Positions 50,964 through 59,592 of a DNA stretch of 64,000 bases are shown here, one piece after another. The stretch is taken from positions 1 to 64,000 of the forward strand of contig CAYLJO010000004.1 of assembly GCA_964383905.1 (NCBI GenBank). Reading direction: 5' to 3'. Source of the DNA: CAYLJO01 sp964383905. GTDB lineage: Bacteria; Acidobacteriota; Blastocatellia; Pyrinomonadales; Pyrinomonadaceae. Position 1 is the first letter of the stretch; every line of letters begins with the position of its first letter. Under the pieces are notes generated by a model that was given only the letters and a program-made list of their open reading frames with translations, had not been told where the DNA came from and did not search any database. The translations under genes and the position numbers were made by a program.

Positions 50964-52790
50964 TCAATAAAGCAAGAATTGATCCCGGATCAGCTTGAAC
51001 CCCCGTAACGGCTCTTCCCAGGATTGCGTGATCTCCTCTAAGGAATCACCACGCTCGATCGAGGCGCGCAACCGGCCCGTCCCGGCAATCACATCAAAAG
51101 GATTCTTATCGTAAACATACTCATAGGGCGGTTCCTTCCACCGGAAATGCTCGGGATAAAGATCATGGGCCACCTTCACCACCGCCACGCCGGCGGCGAC
51201 CACCTCGCACGCATCCCTCCCCGTCACGTGAACCTGAACACCGCCGCAATCCCTGCCTGCATGCTTCTGAAAAGTTGGCTGAAAACCGCAGGGCCGAAAA
51301 TAGAGCCCGGGTAGGCCGATCCCTGTGAGGCGCTTGGCATACTCCTGCGCCTCCACCCATGGCGCGCCGACCAACTCAAAAGGACGCGTCGTCCCGCGCC
51401 CTTCAGACATCTGCGTCCCCTCCAGGTGCACCGTCCCCGGAAAAACCGTCGCCGTCTGCAAAGTCGGCATGTTCGGCGATGGTAAGACCCACGGCGCGTC
51501 CGTCTCATCCATCCACAACTCGCGTGACCACCCCTCCATCAGAACCGTCTCGAGCTCACAACCCAACCCGAAGTGTTCGTTGAAGAGGCGAGCCAACTCG
51601 CACACCGTCATCCCGTGGCGCGTCGCGAGCGGAAACTGTCCGACGAAAGATTCATAACCCTCTTCCAGCACGGTGCCCGCCACGTCCAGGCCGTTGATCG
51701 GGTTCGGGCGGTCGCAGACGACAACTCTCTTGCCGAACTTCTTCGCCGCACGCATGCAATTCGCCAGGGTGTAGACGAAGGTGTAGATGCGGCACCCGAC
51801 GTCCTGCATGTCGAAGACCAGCACATCGACCTTCTCCAGCATCTGCTCGGTCGGCTCGCGCGTCTCGCTGTAAAGTGAATAGACGGGGAGTCCCGTGACA
51901 CGATCGACCGTGTGTGGAGTCTCGACCATGTTGTCCTGCACTTCGCCACGGATCCCATGCTGCGGACCGAAGAGCGCCGTCAGCTTGACCTCGTGACGCC
52001 CCTGAAAAAGATCGGCCACGTGCCGCAGCCCGTGGTCCACCGAGGCCTGATTGCAGACCAGCCCCACGCGCGCCCCCCGGATCAGATCAATATCATCCTC
52101 AAGCAGTTTCTCGACGCCCAGTACTGTCCGGCGGCCTTCCGTCCCGGCCCCCCGACTGCCCGTGTCTATGGGTCTCTTATTAGCCATCTCCTCCGCCCGC
52201 TCAATAACATTTTCATTAGACTTAGATGCCCCGAACTCACCCTCCAAATCGCGACCCAGTAGGCTTGACAGCGCTAAAAGCCTGCTCCCGTACGTACGAA
52301 TCTCATCTAACCACATCGAGCGCACCCTCCCCGCCGCTCCCCCAGCACTCGTGTCACCCTCCGCCCCGCGTGCGATCTCATCGCGGACGGCGTTCAATCG
52401 CAACCCCCGCTCGTAGAGGATCTCGGCCGCCATCGACCGCTCCTCCCGCAACAGCCCCAGCAGCAGGTGCTCGGTCCCGATGTGCCGGTGCTGCAACCGG
52501 TCACTCTCCTCGTGCGCGTAGGCCAGCACCCGCTTGGTCTCCGGCGCCAACGGCAACTCCACCGAGGTCGAGATCTTCTCCCTGAGCAGGGTGCGCCCCT
52601 CGATCTCCTTGCGGATCGCCTCGATCGAGACCTGCGCGCGCGGGAAGAACCTTCCGGTTAAGGTCTTGTCCTCGCGCATCAGCCCCAACAGCAGGTGCTC
52701 GGGCTCGATGGCCGGTGCGCCGAACTGACTGGCCTCGTAGCGGGCGAAGAAGATCACTCTCCGCGCCTTCTCCGTGTAGCGTTCGAACAT
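50964..52790 (-). CDS. Clp N-domain / NamZ (DUF1343) fusion protein
   Basis: A 608-aa protein from ATG 52790 (GGGAGGT eight nt upstream). Residues 1-146 are two Clp N-domain repeats as in ClpC: FERYTEKARRVIFFARYEAS with EPEHLLLGLMRED, then KRVLAYAHEESDRLQHRHIG with EHLLLGLLREERSM. No ATPase follows. After a charged linker (147-222), residues 223-608 form a complete DUF1343/NamZ domain (exo-beta-N-acetylmuramidase, GH171): RGARVGLVCNQAS, TALFGPQHGIRGEVQDNM, LVFDMQDVGCRIYTFVYT, CDRPNPINGLDVAG, TRHGMTVCELARLFNEHFG, PSPNMPTLQTATVFPGT and GRGTTRPFE. Most family members have P-E-H-G where this has P-Q-H-G. There is no signal peptide, so it should be cytosolic, unlike known exported NamZ. A muropeptide-recycling role is inferred; what the Clp domain binds is unknown. 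Confidence 0.9.
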   Translation of the reverse strand: MFERYTEKARRVIFFARYEASQFGAPAIEPEHLLLGLMREDKTLTGRFFPRAQVSIEAIRKEIEGRTLLREKISTSVELPLAPETKRVLAYAHEESDRLQHRHIGTEHLLLGLLREERSMAAEILYERGLRLNAVRDEIARGAEGDTSAGGAAGRVRSMWLDEIRTYGSRLLALSSLLGRDLEGEFGASKSNENVIERAEEMANKRPIDTGSRGAGTEGRRTVLGVEKLLEDDIDLIRGARVGLVCNQASVDHGLRHVADLFQGRHEVKLTALFGPQHGIRGEVQDNMVETPHTVDRVTGLPVYSLYSETREPTEQMLEKVDVLVFDMQDVGCRIYTFVYTLANCMRAAKKFGKRVVVCDRPNPINGLDVAGTVLEEGYESFVGQFPLATRHGMTVCELARLFNEHFGLGCELETVLMEGWSRELWMDETDAPWVLPSPNMPTLQTATVFPGTVHLEGTQMSEGRGTTRPFELVGAPWVEAQEYAKRLTGIGLPGLYFRPCGFQPTFQKHAGRDCGGVQVHVTGRDACEVVAAGVAVVKVAHDLYPEHFRWKEPPYEYVYDKNPFDVIAGTGRLRASIERGDSLEEITQSWEEPLRGFKLIRDQFLLY

Positions 52791-52865
52791 GGGACGACGA
52801 CCTCCCGAAGTGCCGTCTGTCGTGCGGGGGCCGAATCCACTACGCACCGCGCGACATTTTTGGCA

Positions 52866-53630
52866 TTAACCACACAACACTGACCCCCCGTTAACGTTAA
52901 GCACTTCGCCCGTAATATGCCGCGCCCACCCACTACAGAGAAAGACAATCGGCCACGCCACATCCTCTGCCGCCGCCACACGGCCCACCGGAATTGTCTC
53001 CACAATCCGCTTGAGCCTGTTCGCGTCGGAGAACACTTCCGTATTCATCTCCGTATCAACCCACCCCGGGGCCACCGCATTCACGTTGATGCCGTACCCT
53101 GCCAGTTCGGTCGCGAGCGACTTGGTAAAGGCGATTTGTCCACCCTTCGATGCGGCATAGTTCGAGACGTTTGCTTCGCCGCGCTGCCCGGCGGTCGAAC
53201 TCACAACGACGATGCGCCCGAACCCCTGCCGCTTCATCTGTGGCACGACCGCGCGACACGCCGTCCACGTCCCCTTTAAGTTAATCTCCAGCACGCGGTC
53301 CCACAGCTCCGGGCTGATCTGCTCCACCGGCGCGCCCTCCCACACCCCCGCATTGCACACCAGAATATCCAATCGCTCGAAACGCTCGAGCGTCGCACGC
53401 ACCAAGCCCTCTACCTCTGCCAACCGGGCCACGTCAGCCCGCACCGCCATCGACTTCACCCCATGGGCTTCCGCCACGCGCACCGCCCCTGCGGCGCTCC
53501 TTTCATCATGCACATAATTGATCACCACGTGCGCGCCCAATTCAGCCAACCCCTCGACAACGGCGCGGCCGACCCCGCGCGACCCGCCCGTGACCAGCGC
53601 TACACGCCCCTTTAAATCCAGATTATGCAT
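52866..53630 (-). CDS. SDR-family oxidoreductase (FabG-like)
   Basis: A 254-aa short-chain dehydrogenase. The cofactor motif is VALVTGGSRGVGRAVVEGLA, and the NADP(H)-type loop after the second strand follows (INYVHDERSAAGA). The structural NAG motif is LVCNAGVW; the catalytic set is Asn (INLKGTW), Ser (VVSSTAGQRGE), Tyr and Lys (YAASKGGQIAFTKSLA); APGWVDTEM follows. It ends ITGEVLNVNGGSVLCG. ATG 53630 (MHNLDLKGRVALVT) is taken as the start, with GGGAAG upstream. It could be 3-oxoacyl-ACP reductase or another ketoreductase; genome context (no other fab genes) does not decide. It is 75 nt upstream of the NamZ fusion on the same strand. Confidence 0.88.
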   Translation of the reverse strand: MHNLDLKGRVALVTGGSRGVGRAVVEGLAELGAHVVINYVHDERSAAGAVRVAEAHGVKSMAVRADVARLAEVEGLVRATLERFERLDILVCNAGVWEGAPVEQISPELWDRVLEINLKGTWTACRAVVPQMKRQGFGRIVVVSSTAGQRGEANVSNYAASKGGQIAFTKSLATELAGYGINVNAVAPGWVDTEMNTEVFSDANRLKRIVETIPVGRVAAAEDVAWPIVFLCSGWARHITGEVLNVNGGSVLCG

Positions 53631-53783
53631 ACGTATTGCTTCCCTCACCTCTTCCGAACTATCTATTGGCCCCATCTGCCTGAGCCTGCATTAAAGTGTC
53701 ATAGGCCTCAAATCCTCTTTTAACCCGGTTCCCGCAGCTAATTAGGGGGCACCCACCCTTTATCGGACGCGCACGGACGATCG
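53631..53783. other. Short intergenic region left of the IS element
   Basis: Between the SDR start and the IS66 left end there are 153 nt; no gene, promoter or RNA is recognised. The last 8 nt, GACGATCG (53776-53783), are repeated on the other side of the element. Confidence 0.4.
53776..53783. repeat. Left 8-bp target-site duplication of IS66
   Basis: GACGATCG, identical to 55380-55387. Confidence 0.6.
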
Positions 53784-53784
53784 G

Positions 53785-53801
53785 GTAACTGTTCAGAGGG
53801 T
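53785..53801. repeat. Left terminal inverted repeat of IS66
   Basis: GTAACTGTTCAGAGGGT; pairs with 55363-55379 at 16 of 17 positions. Confidence 0.7.
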
Positions 53802-53804
53802 TTC

Positions 53805-55301
53805 TCAAGAACAGTCGGGGAGCAGACCTCTCGGTGCCTCACCACCCAACGCAGCGCGACAAGCGTTAGTCAGATAGGCTAACACGTCACGCCCCTGCTG
53901 CCGCAACGTGGTGACCACCGTCAGAATCCGTTTGACGAACCGACTACCTGCGGTGCTCTGCGTCCCGAACGACTTCTTCCGCCACCACACGGCTCGTCTG
54001 AGCGGTCTCTCCGCCGCATTATTCGTCGGCTCCACTCCTTCAACGCGCACGAACGTCCACAGCGATCTCTCCATCTTAAGAATATTACTGCAGGTGTTCC
54101 GCGTCTTCTTGTGTCCGGATTGTGCCCCCGCCTGAAGCAACTGCTTCACTTTCTGCTGCCCTGGCTTGATGGCGGTCTGGAGTTGCGTGCGGTCGAGGTC
54201 GCCATCGCGCACCTTGGGCCATAATGTGAAGAGCCGCTTGCTCTGCTTCAGGAGCGCCTGCCCCGTCTCGGCTGACTCGCCGCCTCGCTCCACCATCGCC
54301 TGGAAGTCGCGCCGCAGGTGCGCGAGAGCAGACCTGCCGCCGGCGGGCACACAGCCAGTTGTAGGACCAGTAGCGATCCGTCGCCGCGATGCCCGTGGCG
54401 CTCTGACTGATTACCTGTCGGGCGTCATCCGAACTCTGCGCCCGTCGAGCAGATGGAAGGCTGTCACGTCCGCCGTCGCATTGACCCACAGCCATTTGAG
54501 CTGCCCCGTCTCGCGCCAACTGGTCTCATCAACGTATTGCGCCTTCTGCCGGCAGACAAAGCGCCGGGCTTCCTCCACCGACGCCTCCAGCGCGGCACTG
54601 ATTTGCTGCTGGATCGAAGAGACGCTGCCCGTGCACACCTCCAACCCGTAGAGCACCTCCATGGCTTCCACTACATCACGATGACTGGCGCCGAGCCTTC
54701 CGGTCAGATAGCCGACGATGGCCTGCGCCCGTGGCCCGAAGCTCGTGCGCGCCACCCCTTGAGGCCAGTCCGCTTGCGTGACAGCCCCGCAGCGCGTGCA
54801 GGACAAGCTGTGGCGGCGGTATTCAGTTACTTCAACCTTCACCGGCGGCACTTCCGCGACCTGGTGGCGCTCGGGTTGAGGGTCGGAACCGCGCAGCCCC
54901 CGCCCGCAGCGCGTGCACCTCATGGGCTTGAGGTCAATGACATGATTGACCTGCTCGACGGGCATGAGTTGACGCGAGTGCCCCTGATGTCCAGGTTGGC
55001 CGCCACGCTTGCGGCCCGTGGCCTCACGTGGCGGCTGTGGCTTATAAGAGGGCGGGTCGGATGAAGGCGGCTTAGAGGAGTTACCGGAGTTCTGCCCCAG
55101 GCGCTCCCTCAGCTCGGCGATCCCGGCCTTCAGATCATCGACTTGCGCGACCTGCTCGTGCAGTGCAGCGAGCTGCTTTTCATAAGCGGTGAAGCGGATG
55201 CCCATGAGGCGTACTTGCTGCTGGAGTGCTAGCAAGAGAGTGCGCACCGCTTGAGGGGTACGATCCCAGTCCCGCTTGGTCAGCCCGAGGTCACGCCACA
55301 T
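53805..55301 (-). pseudogene. IS66 TnpC transposase, disrupted by two frameshifts
   Basis: Joining three frames gives a full-length (about 499 aa) IS66 transposase. Frame 1 (55301 down to about 54430) has the N-terminal leucine-rich helix, LGQNSGNSSKPPSSDPPS, the zinc-binding C-x2-C pairs (MRCTRCGRGL, LSCTRCGAVT) and the start of the catalytic core (YVDETSWRETGQLKWLWV). Frame 2 (about 54430-54345) continues VISQSATGIAATDRYWSYNWL with the second catalytic Asp. Frame 3 (about 54345-53805) has LAHLRRDFQAM and the final catalytic part GVEPTNNAAERPLRRAVWWR with the DDE Glu. The shifts lie near GRRVR/SSDD and QVC/ALAHL. Each produces an early stop, so no functional transposase is made. Confidence 0.88.
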
Positions 55302-55362
55302 GGGAGCAGAGGATAGCCCTGAATCTCACTGCTGTCTACAATTAACTCGCCCCTTGCTCCCC

Positions 55363-55379
55363 ACCCTCTGAACGGTTAC
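55363..55379. repeat. Right terminal inverted repeat of IS66
   Basis: ACCCTCTGAACGGTTAC. A second partial copy, CTGAACGGTTAC, lies 37 nt further right at 55405-55416, followed by GGACGATC. Confidence 0.7.
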
Positions 55380-55387
55380 GACGATCG
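55380..55387. repeat. Right 8-bp target-site duplication of IS66
   Basis: GACGATCG, identical to 53776-53783. Confidence 0.6.
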
Positions 55388-55422
55388 TAACACGCTCAAA
55401 ACAACTGAACGGTTACGGACGA

Positions 55423-56187
55423 TCACTCAGGCATTACCGTTCTCAACTCCCTCGTCTGGGCCCTCGCATACTCACCCGCTACCTCGACAAACCTCTTGAA
55501 GAGGGCTCGTGAAAAATTATCCCGCTCCCAAGCGATCTCCGGATGCCACTGGACGCCCAGCACAAATCGGTCGTCCCGCGGGTCTTCCAATGCTTCAACC
55601 AGCCCATCGGCCGTCCAAGCCGTCGCCACCAACTCATGGCCCACAGTTTCTATCGCCTGATGATGATGACTGTTGACCAGTAAATGATCGCTGCCCGCCA
55701 AATTAGCCAGCGTGCTCCCCTCCAGCAAACGCACCCGATGCGAGTGCCGGTCACGCGGCGCACCCTGCTGGTGCTTGATCGCTTTTGGCACCTGCGCCGG
55801 AATATCCTGAATCAACGTGCCGCCGCGCGCCACATTTAAGATCTGCAACCCGAAGCAGATGGCCAAAAGTGGCGTGCGCCGCCGCTCAACCTCTTCGAGA
55901 ACGAGCGCGTCCGTCTCATCCTTCAAAGGCTGCACGCTGCCCAAGTGCTGATGCGGCTCCCGGCCATAACGCAACGGGTCAACGTCTGTGTCGCTGCCCG
56001 GCAGCAACACGCCGTCGACCGCCCCCATTAATGCCGTAATATAACCCCGGTGTGGAATCAGGCCGATATGAAAGGGCAGCCCGCCCGCCGCCTCGATGGC
56101 CTCACTGTAGAAGCGCGCGAGGTAAAACCGGTCCGTTCCCAACTCAAGGCGCATCGTGATCCCTATGCGCGGGCGCTGATCTTGCAT
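55423..56187 (-). CDS. Class-I glutamine-amidotransferase-like hydrolase (peptidase C26)
   Basis: A 254-aa gamma-glutamyl-hydrolase-like protein of the PuuD type. The start MQDQRPRIGITMRLELG is followed by the oxyanion-side GAVDGVLLPGSDTDVDPL, the nucleophile Cys in LLAICFGLQILNVARGGTL and the catalytic His-Glu in LGVQWHPEIAWE; a conserved LVNSHHHQAIE lies between. PuuD members cleave gamma-glutamyl-GABA and similar amides; the substrate here is unknown. ATG 56187 is used rather than the longer frame to 56265. Its 3' end abuts the IS66 element (stop TCA 55423-55425), so the insertion landed just behind the gene and may have cut its link with the SDR and NamZ genes downstream. Confidence 0.88.
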   Translation of the reverse strand: MQDQRPRIGITMRLELGTDRFYLARFYSEAIEAAGGLPFHIGLIPHRGYITALMGAVDGVLLPGSDTDVDPLRYGREPHQHLGSVQPLKDETDALVLEEVERRRTPLLAICFGLQILNVARGGTLIQDIPAQVPKAIKHQQGAPRDRHSHRVRLLEGSTLANLAGSDHLLVNSHHHQAIETVGHELVATAWTADGLVEALEDPRDDRFVLGVQWHPEIAWERDNFSRALFKRFVEVAGEYARAQTRELRTVMPE

Positions 56188-56377
56188 CTCATCCTCGCCT
56201 CTTACAGGTGAATATCTCTGGCCCGACGCCTTCCCCCGAGCGGGTTCCGGCTTCTCACCCATCATAGCGCAAAAAGCTTTGCCGCGCTCTGCCGGAAATA
56301 GGCCTCCGCTGAAAACTTTATTCCGACCCGCGCCGCTTGACTTACCTTCGCACGAATTCCTATAGTGCTCTTTTCAG

Positions 56378-56926
56378 ATGTCGGGTGAAGAATCTCCAAG
56401 AGTGCGTAGCACAACTGTGCTGCTGGTGCGCCGAGGCGGGCGCGTCGCGCTCGCCGGCGACGGTCAGGTATCGCTCGGCGAAACGGTCATGAAAGCCAGC
56501 GCGCGAAAGGTCCGCCGTCTCTACAACGACCGCATCCTCGCCGGCTTCGCCGGAGCGACCGGCGATGCCTTCTCACTCCTGTCGCGCTTCGAAGGCAAGC
56601 TCGAACAGTATCATGGTAATCTTGAACGCGCCGCCATCGAGCTCAGCAAAGAGTGGCGGACGGATAAAATCCTTCGCAACCTGGAAGCGCTGCTGGTTGT
56701 CGCCGACGACAAAAGCTCTTTCCTCCTCTCCGGCAACGGCGATGTCATCGCGCCCGACGATGGGGTGCTCGCCATCGGCTCCGGCGGCTCATATGCTTTA
56801 GCCGCCGCGCGCGCCCTCGTTAAGCATACCGAGATGTCTGCGCGCGATGTCGCGGTCGAGGCCATGCGCATCGCCGGCGAAATCTGCATCTACACGAACA
56901 CCAATATCATGGTGGAAGAGCTCTGA
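56378..56926 (+). CDS. hslV: HslV protease subunit (ClpQ)
   Basis: Proteasome-like threonine protease that works with HslU. The mature N-terminal Thr is in the segment RSTTVLLVRRGGRVALAGDG; residues QVSLGETVMKASARKVRRL and GFAGATGDAFSLLSRFE hold the active-site Lys and the substrate channel, and the C-terminus reads CIYTNTNIMVEEL. The 182-aa product carries an 11-residue leader (MSGEESPRVRS) that must be removed to expose the Thr. Start ATG 56378. hslU follows after 45 nt. The ATG has no strong ribosome site. Confidence 0.95.
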   Translation: MSGEESPRVRSTTVLLVRRGGRVALAGDGQVSLGETVMKASARKVRRLYNDRILAGFAGATGDAFSLLSRFEGKLEQYHGNLERAAIELSKEWRTDKILRNLEALLVVADDKSSFLLSGNGDVIAPDDGVLAIGSGGSYALAAARALVKHTEMSARDVAVEAMRIAGEICIYTNTNIMVEEL

Positions 56927-56971
56927 CGGCGGCACCCGACAATCAGTTATTAAACACCGACTATCTGTAAA

Positions 56972-58405
56972 ATGGTTATCTACCTCTCAGGCGACGTTGA
57001 CGAAGAAGCCCGGCTCGACGAGATGACGCCCCGCCAGATCGTGGCCGAACTGGACAAGCACGTCGTCGGCCAGCGCAACGCCAAACGGGCGGTCGCGATC
57101 GCTCTGCGCAACCGCGTGCGCCGCCAGAAGCTCGCGCCCGACATGGCCGCCGATGTCATGCCCAAGAATATTATTATGATCGGCTCGACCGGCGTCGGGA
57201 AGACCGAGATCGCGCGCCGCCTGGCACGGATGTCTAACTCACCGTTCCTGAAGGTCGAAGCCTCAAAGTTTACTGAGGTGGGCTACGTGGGCCGTGATGT
57301 CGAGAGCATGATCCGCGATCTCACGGAGATCGCCGTCGAGATGACGCGCGAAGAGAAGATTGAAGAGATCGCCGACAAGGCCGAGCTCAACGTCGAAGAG
57401 CGGATCCTCGATCTCTTACTGCCCCCGCCGAAGTCCGCGGCCTCTTCCGCCTACTTTGATTTCGACGACGAAAGCAGCGAGCCGTCCCCCCCGTCAACCG
57501 AATTCCCCCAGCGCGACGATAACTTCCAGCGCACACGCGAGAAGCTTCGCGCGCAGTTGCGCGCCGGTAAGCTCGATAACCGCCTCGTCGAAATAGAGGT
57601 CCGCGAGAAGAGCTTTCCGACCATTGAACTGGCCGGCCCGCAGGGCATCGAAGAGATGGGTATCAACATGAAGGATATGCTCGGCAATATCTTTCAGGGC
57701 CGCACCAAACGGCGCAAGATGCGCGTTGACGAGGCGATGGAATACCTCATGCAGGAGGAGGAAGAACGCCTCATTGACATGGACTCGGTCGCCCGCGCCG
57801 CCCTCGAGCGCGTCGAATCCTCCGGGATCGTCTTCCTCGACGAGATCGACAAAATCGCCGGGCGCGAATCGGGTCACGGCCCGGATGTCTCCCGCGAAGG
57901 CGTTCAGCGCGACATCCTCCCGATTGTTGAAGGGACGACCGTCAACACCCGCTACGGCATGGTTCGCACCGACCACATCCTCTTCATCGCCGCCGGCGCG
58001 TTTCATGTCTCCAAGCCGTCGGATCTGATCCCGGAGTTGCAGGGGCGCTTCCCGATCCGCGTCGAACTCGAGTCCCTCACCGTCGACGACTTCAAGCGCA
58101 TCCTGACTGAGCCCAAAAATGCGCTCATCAAACAGTACCGCGCGCTGCTGGAGACCGAGGGCGTTGAGCTTGAATTCACCGAAGATGCCGTCGGGACGAT
58201 CGCCAACTTCGCGGCGCGGGTCAATGAACAGACCGAGGACATCGGGGCGCGCCGGCTTCACACGATTATGGAAAAACTCCTCGATGAGATCAGTTTTGAA
58301 GGCCCCGACCTGGAGCCCAAAAAGCAAAGGATCGATGAGGCCTACGTGCAGCGCATGCTTGCCGACACCGTCAAGGATCAAGACCTGAGCCGGTACATCC
58401 TGTGA
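56972..58405 (+). CDS. hslU: HslU ATPase subunit (ClpY)
   Basis: AAA+ unfoldase that feeds substrates to HslV; 477 aa. It has LDKHVVGQRNAKRAVAIAL, Walker A GSTGVGKTEIARRLAR, the pore loop EVGYVGRDVESMI, an I-domain (about 110-240), Walker B GIVFLDEIDKIAG, the sensor-1 ILFIAAGAFHVSKPSDLIPE and the C-terminal docking tail DLSRYIL, which inserts into HslV. A start at ATG 56972 (MVIYLSGDVDEE) is reasonable; the family usually starts within 15 residues of MTPRQIV. The next gene overlaps by 4 nt (GTGA). Confidence 0.96.
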   Translation: MVIYLSGDVDEEARLDEMTPRQIVAELDKHVVGQRNAKRAVAIALRNRVRRQKLAPDMAADVMPKNIIMIGSTGVGKTEIARRLARMSNSPFLKVEASKFTEVGYVGRDVESMIRDLTEIAVEMTREEKIEEIADKAELNVEERILDLLLPPPKSAASSAYFDFDDESSEPSPPSTEFPQRDDNFQRTREKLRAQLRAGKLDNRLVEIEVREKSFPTIELAGPQGIEEMGINMKDMLGNIFQGRTKRRKMRVDEAMEYLMQEEEERLIDMDSVARAALERVESSGIVFLDEIDKIAGRESGHGPDVSREGVQRDILPIVEGTTVNTRYGMVRTDHILFIAAGAFHVSKPSDLIPELQGRFPIRVELESLTVDDFKRILTEPKNALIKQYRALLETEGVELEFTEDAVGTIANFAARVNEQTEDIGARRLHTIMEKLLDEISFEGPDLEPKKQRIDEAYVQRMLADTVKDQDLSRYIL

Positions 58406-59586
58406 AACCGCCGCCACGAGTGTTTCGCGCCGCCGACCGCGCACACAACTCCCGGGCAGCGCACGACGCGACCAGGTCACGCCACCCGCCACTATTTATT
58501 TCCGCCCCCTTACTCACCTTCGCGCTCGCCTTGCTGCCCCCGGCGCTCCTCGGCGGGTGCGGCAAACGTCGCCCCCCGCTCCCGCCCGTTGAGCGCATCC
58601 CGCAACGCACAGAGCTGCTCTCCGGCGTGCAGCGTGGCAACGAGGTGATCCTCAGTTGGCCCGCCCCACAGCGGAACGCTCCGGACCCGAGCGTGCAAAG
58701 CATCCGGCGGATCGACATCTACCGCCTGGCCGAGAAACCGGCCGCCCCGTTGCCCTTGACCGAGGATGAATTCGCCGACCGCGCCACCCTCATCGGCTCC
58801 ATCAACTACGAGACGATACGCACGGCCGGCCCCGAGATCACCTACCGGGACGAGCTGGAATTGGCGGGTCAGCCGACGCGTTTGCGCTACGCCCTGCGCT
58901 ATGTCAACGCCGCGGGCCAACGCGCTTCCTTCTCAAATTTCCTCCTCATTGAACCGGCGGCGCGCGTTGCTCAACCGCCGAAACTGACGGGCCCGCCGCT
59001 CGAGAGCGAAACAGCCGTGACGATCAGGTGGCAGCCCCCGGCCGCCAACATCGATGGCTCGACGCCTGTGAATCTGCTCGGTTACAATGTCTACCGCGTC
59101 TCAAAATCGCAGACCGAAGTCGGGCAGGCGCCGATCAATACCGAACTTGTGACGGAAACACAATACGCTGATAAAACTTTTACCTTCGGCGAGCCGTACA
59201 CCTACGTCGTGCGCTCCGTTTCGCTCGGCACAGAAGGCAAACAGGTCGAGAGCCGTAACTCTAACAGCGTCTCGGTCACACCACGCGACGTTTATCCGCC
59301 CCAAGCACCCGGCCTCGTGTCCAGTGTCCCTGCTCCCGGCCGGATATCGCTCTTTTTCCCCGCCAATGCCGAGCGTGATCTGGCCGGATATAACATCTAT
59401 CGTGCCACCGATCCCAATCTGCCGAAAAACCGTTGGATCAAACTCAACGATGCGCTTCTGACACGTACAACCTTTCATGATGAAACGGTCGAGGCAGGTC
59501 AGACCTACTATTACTACGTGACCGCGGTTGACCTCTCGGGCAATGTGAGCGCACCATCTAACGTTGTCTCAGAAACAGCTCCTTAA
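58402..59586 (+). CDS. Lipoprotein with fibronectin type III repeats
   Basis: A 394-aa exported protein. A basic stretch of about 30 residues precedes a hydrophobic helix and lipobox (FALALLPPALLGGC), so lipidation at the Cys near residue 53 is expected; the long basic leader suggests the true start may be further in. The mature part has two or three Fn3-like units (VILSWPAPQRNAPD; VTIRWQPPAANIDGSTPV and NLLGYNVYRVSK; RISLFFPANAERDLAGYNIYR), the last ending YYYYVTAVDLSGNVSAPSN. It is translationally coupled to hslU (GTGA overlap). Probable surface-exposed scaffold; no catalytic site seen. Confidence 0.82.
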   Translation: MKPPPRVFRAADRAHNSRAAHDATRSRHPPLFISAPLLTFALALLPPALLGGCGKRRPPLPPVERIPQRTELLSGVQRGNEVILSWPAPQRNAPDPSVQSIRRIDIYRLAEKPAAPLPLTEDEFADRATLIGSINYETIRTAGPEITYRDELELAGQPTRLRYALRYVNAAGQRASFSNFLLIEPAARVAQPPKLTGPPLESETAVTIRWQPPAANIDGSTPVNLLGYNVYRVSKSQTEVGQAPINTELVTETQYADKTFTFGEPYTYVVRSVSLGTEGKQVESRNSNSVSVTPRDVYPPQAPGLVSSVPAPGRISLFFPANAERDLAGYNIYRATDPNLPKNRWIKLNDALLTRTTFHDETVEAGQTYYYYVTAVDLSGNVSAPSNVVSETAP

Positions 59587-59592
59587 TTGACT

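Larger units (their letters stand above)
53784..55379 (-). mobile_element. IS66-family insertion sequence (ISBst12-like), inactive
   Basis: Terminal inverted repeats GTAACTGTTCAGAGGGT (53785-53801) and, complementary, ACCCTCTGAACGGTTAC (55363-55379) match at 16 of 17 positions and begin GTAA as in IS66. The 8-bp GACGATCG flanks both sides (53776-53783 and 55380-55387), consistent with the 8-bp target duplication of this family; one extra G sits at the left end. The element is about 1.6 kb with only the transposase gene, as in the ISBst12 group, which lacks tnpA and tnpB. The transposase is frameshifted, so the copy cannot move by itself. Confidence 0.85.

Noticed and set aside
51225..51240. 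CACGTGAA-like parS half-site
   Set aside because: It lies inside the NamZ coding domain and lacks the symmetric half.
57494..58492. 332-codon minus-strand ORF
   Set aside because: It is antisense to the fully conserved hslU gene; long antisense frames are expected in high-GC coding DNA, and its translation resembles no family.
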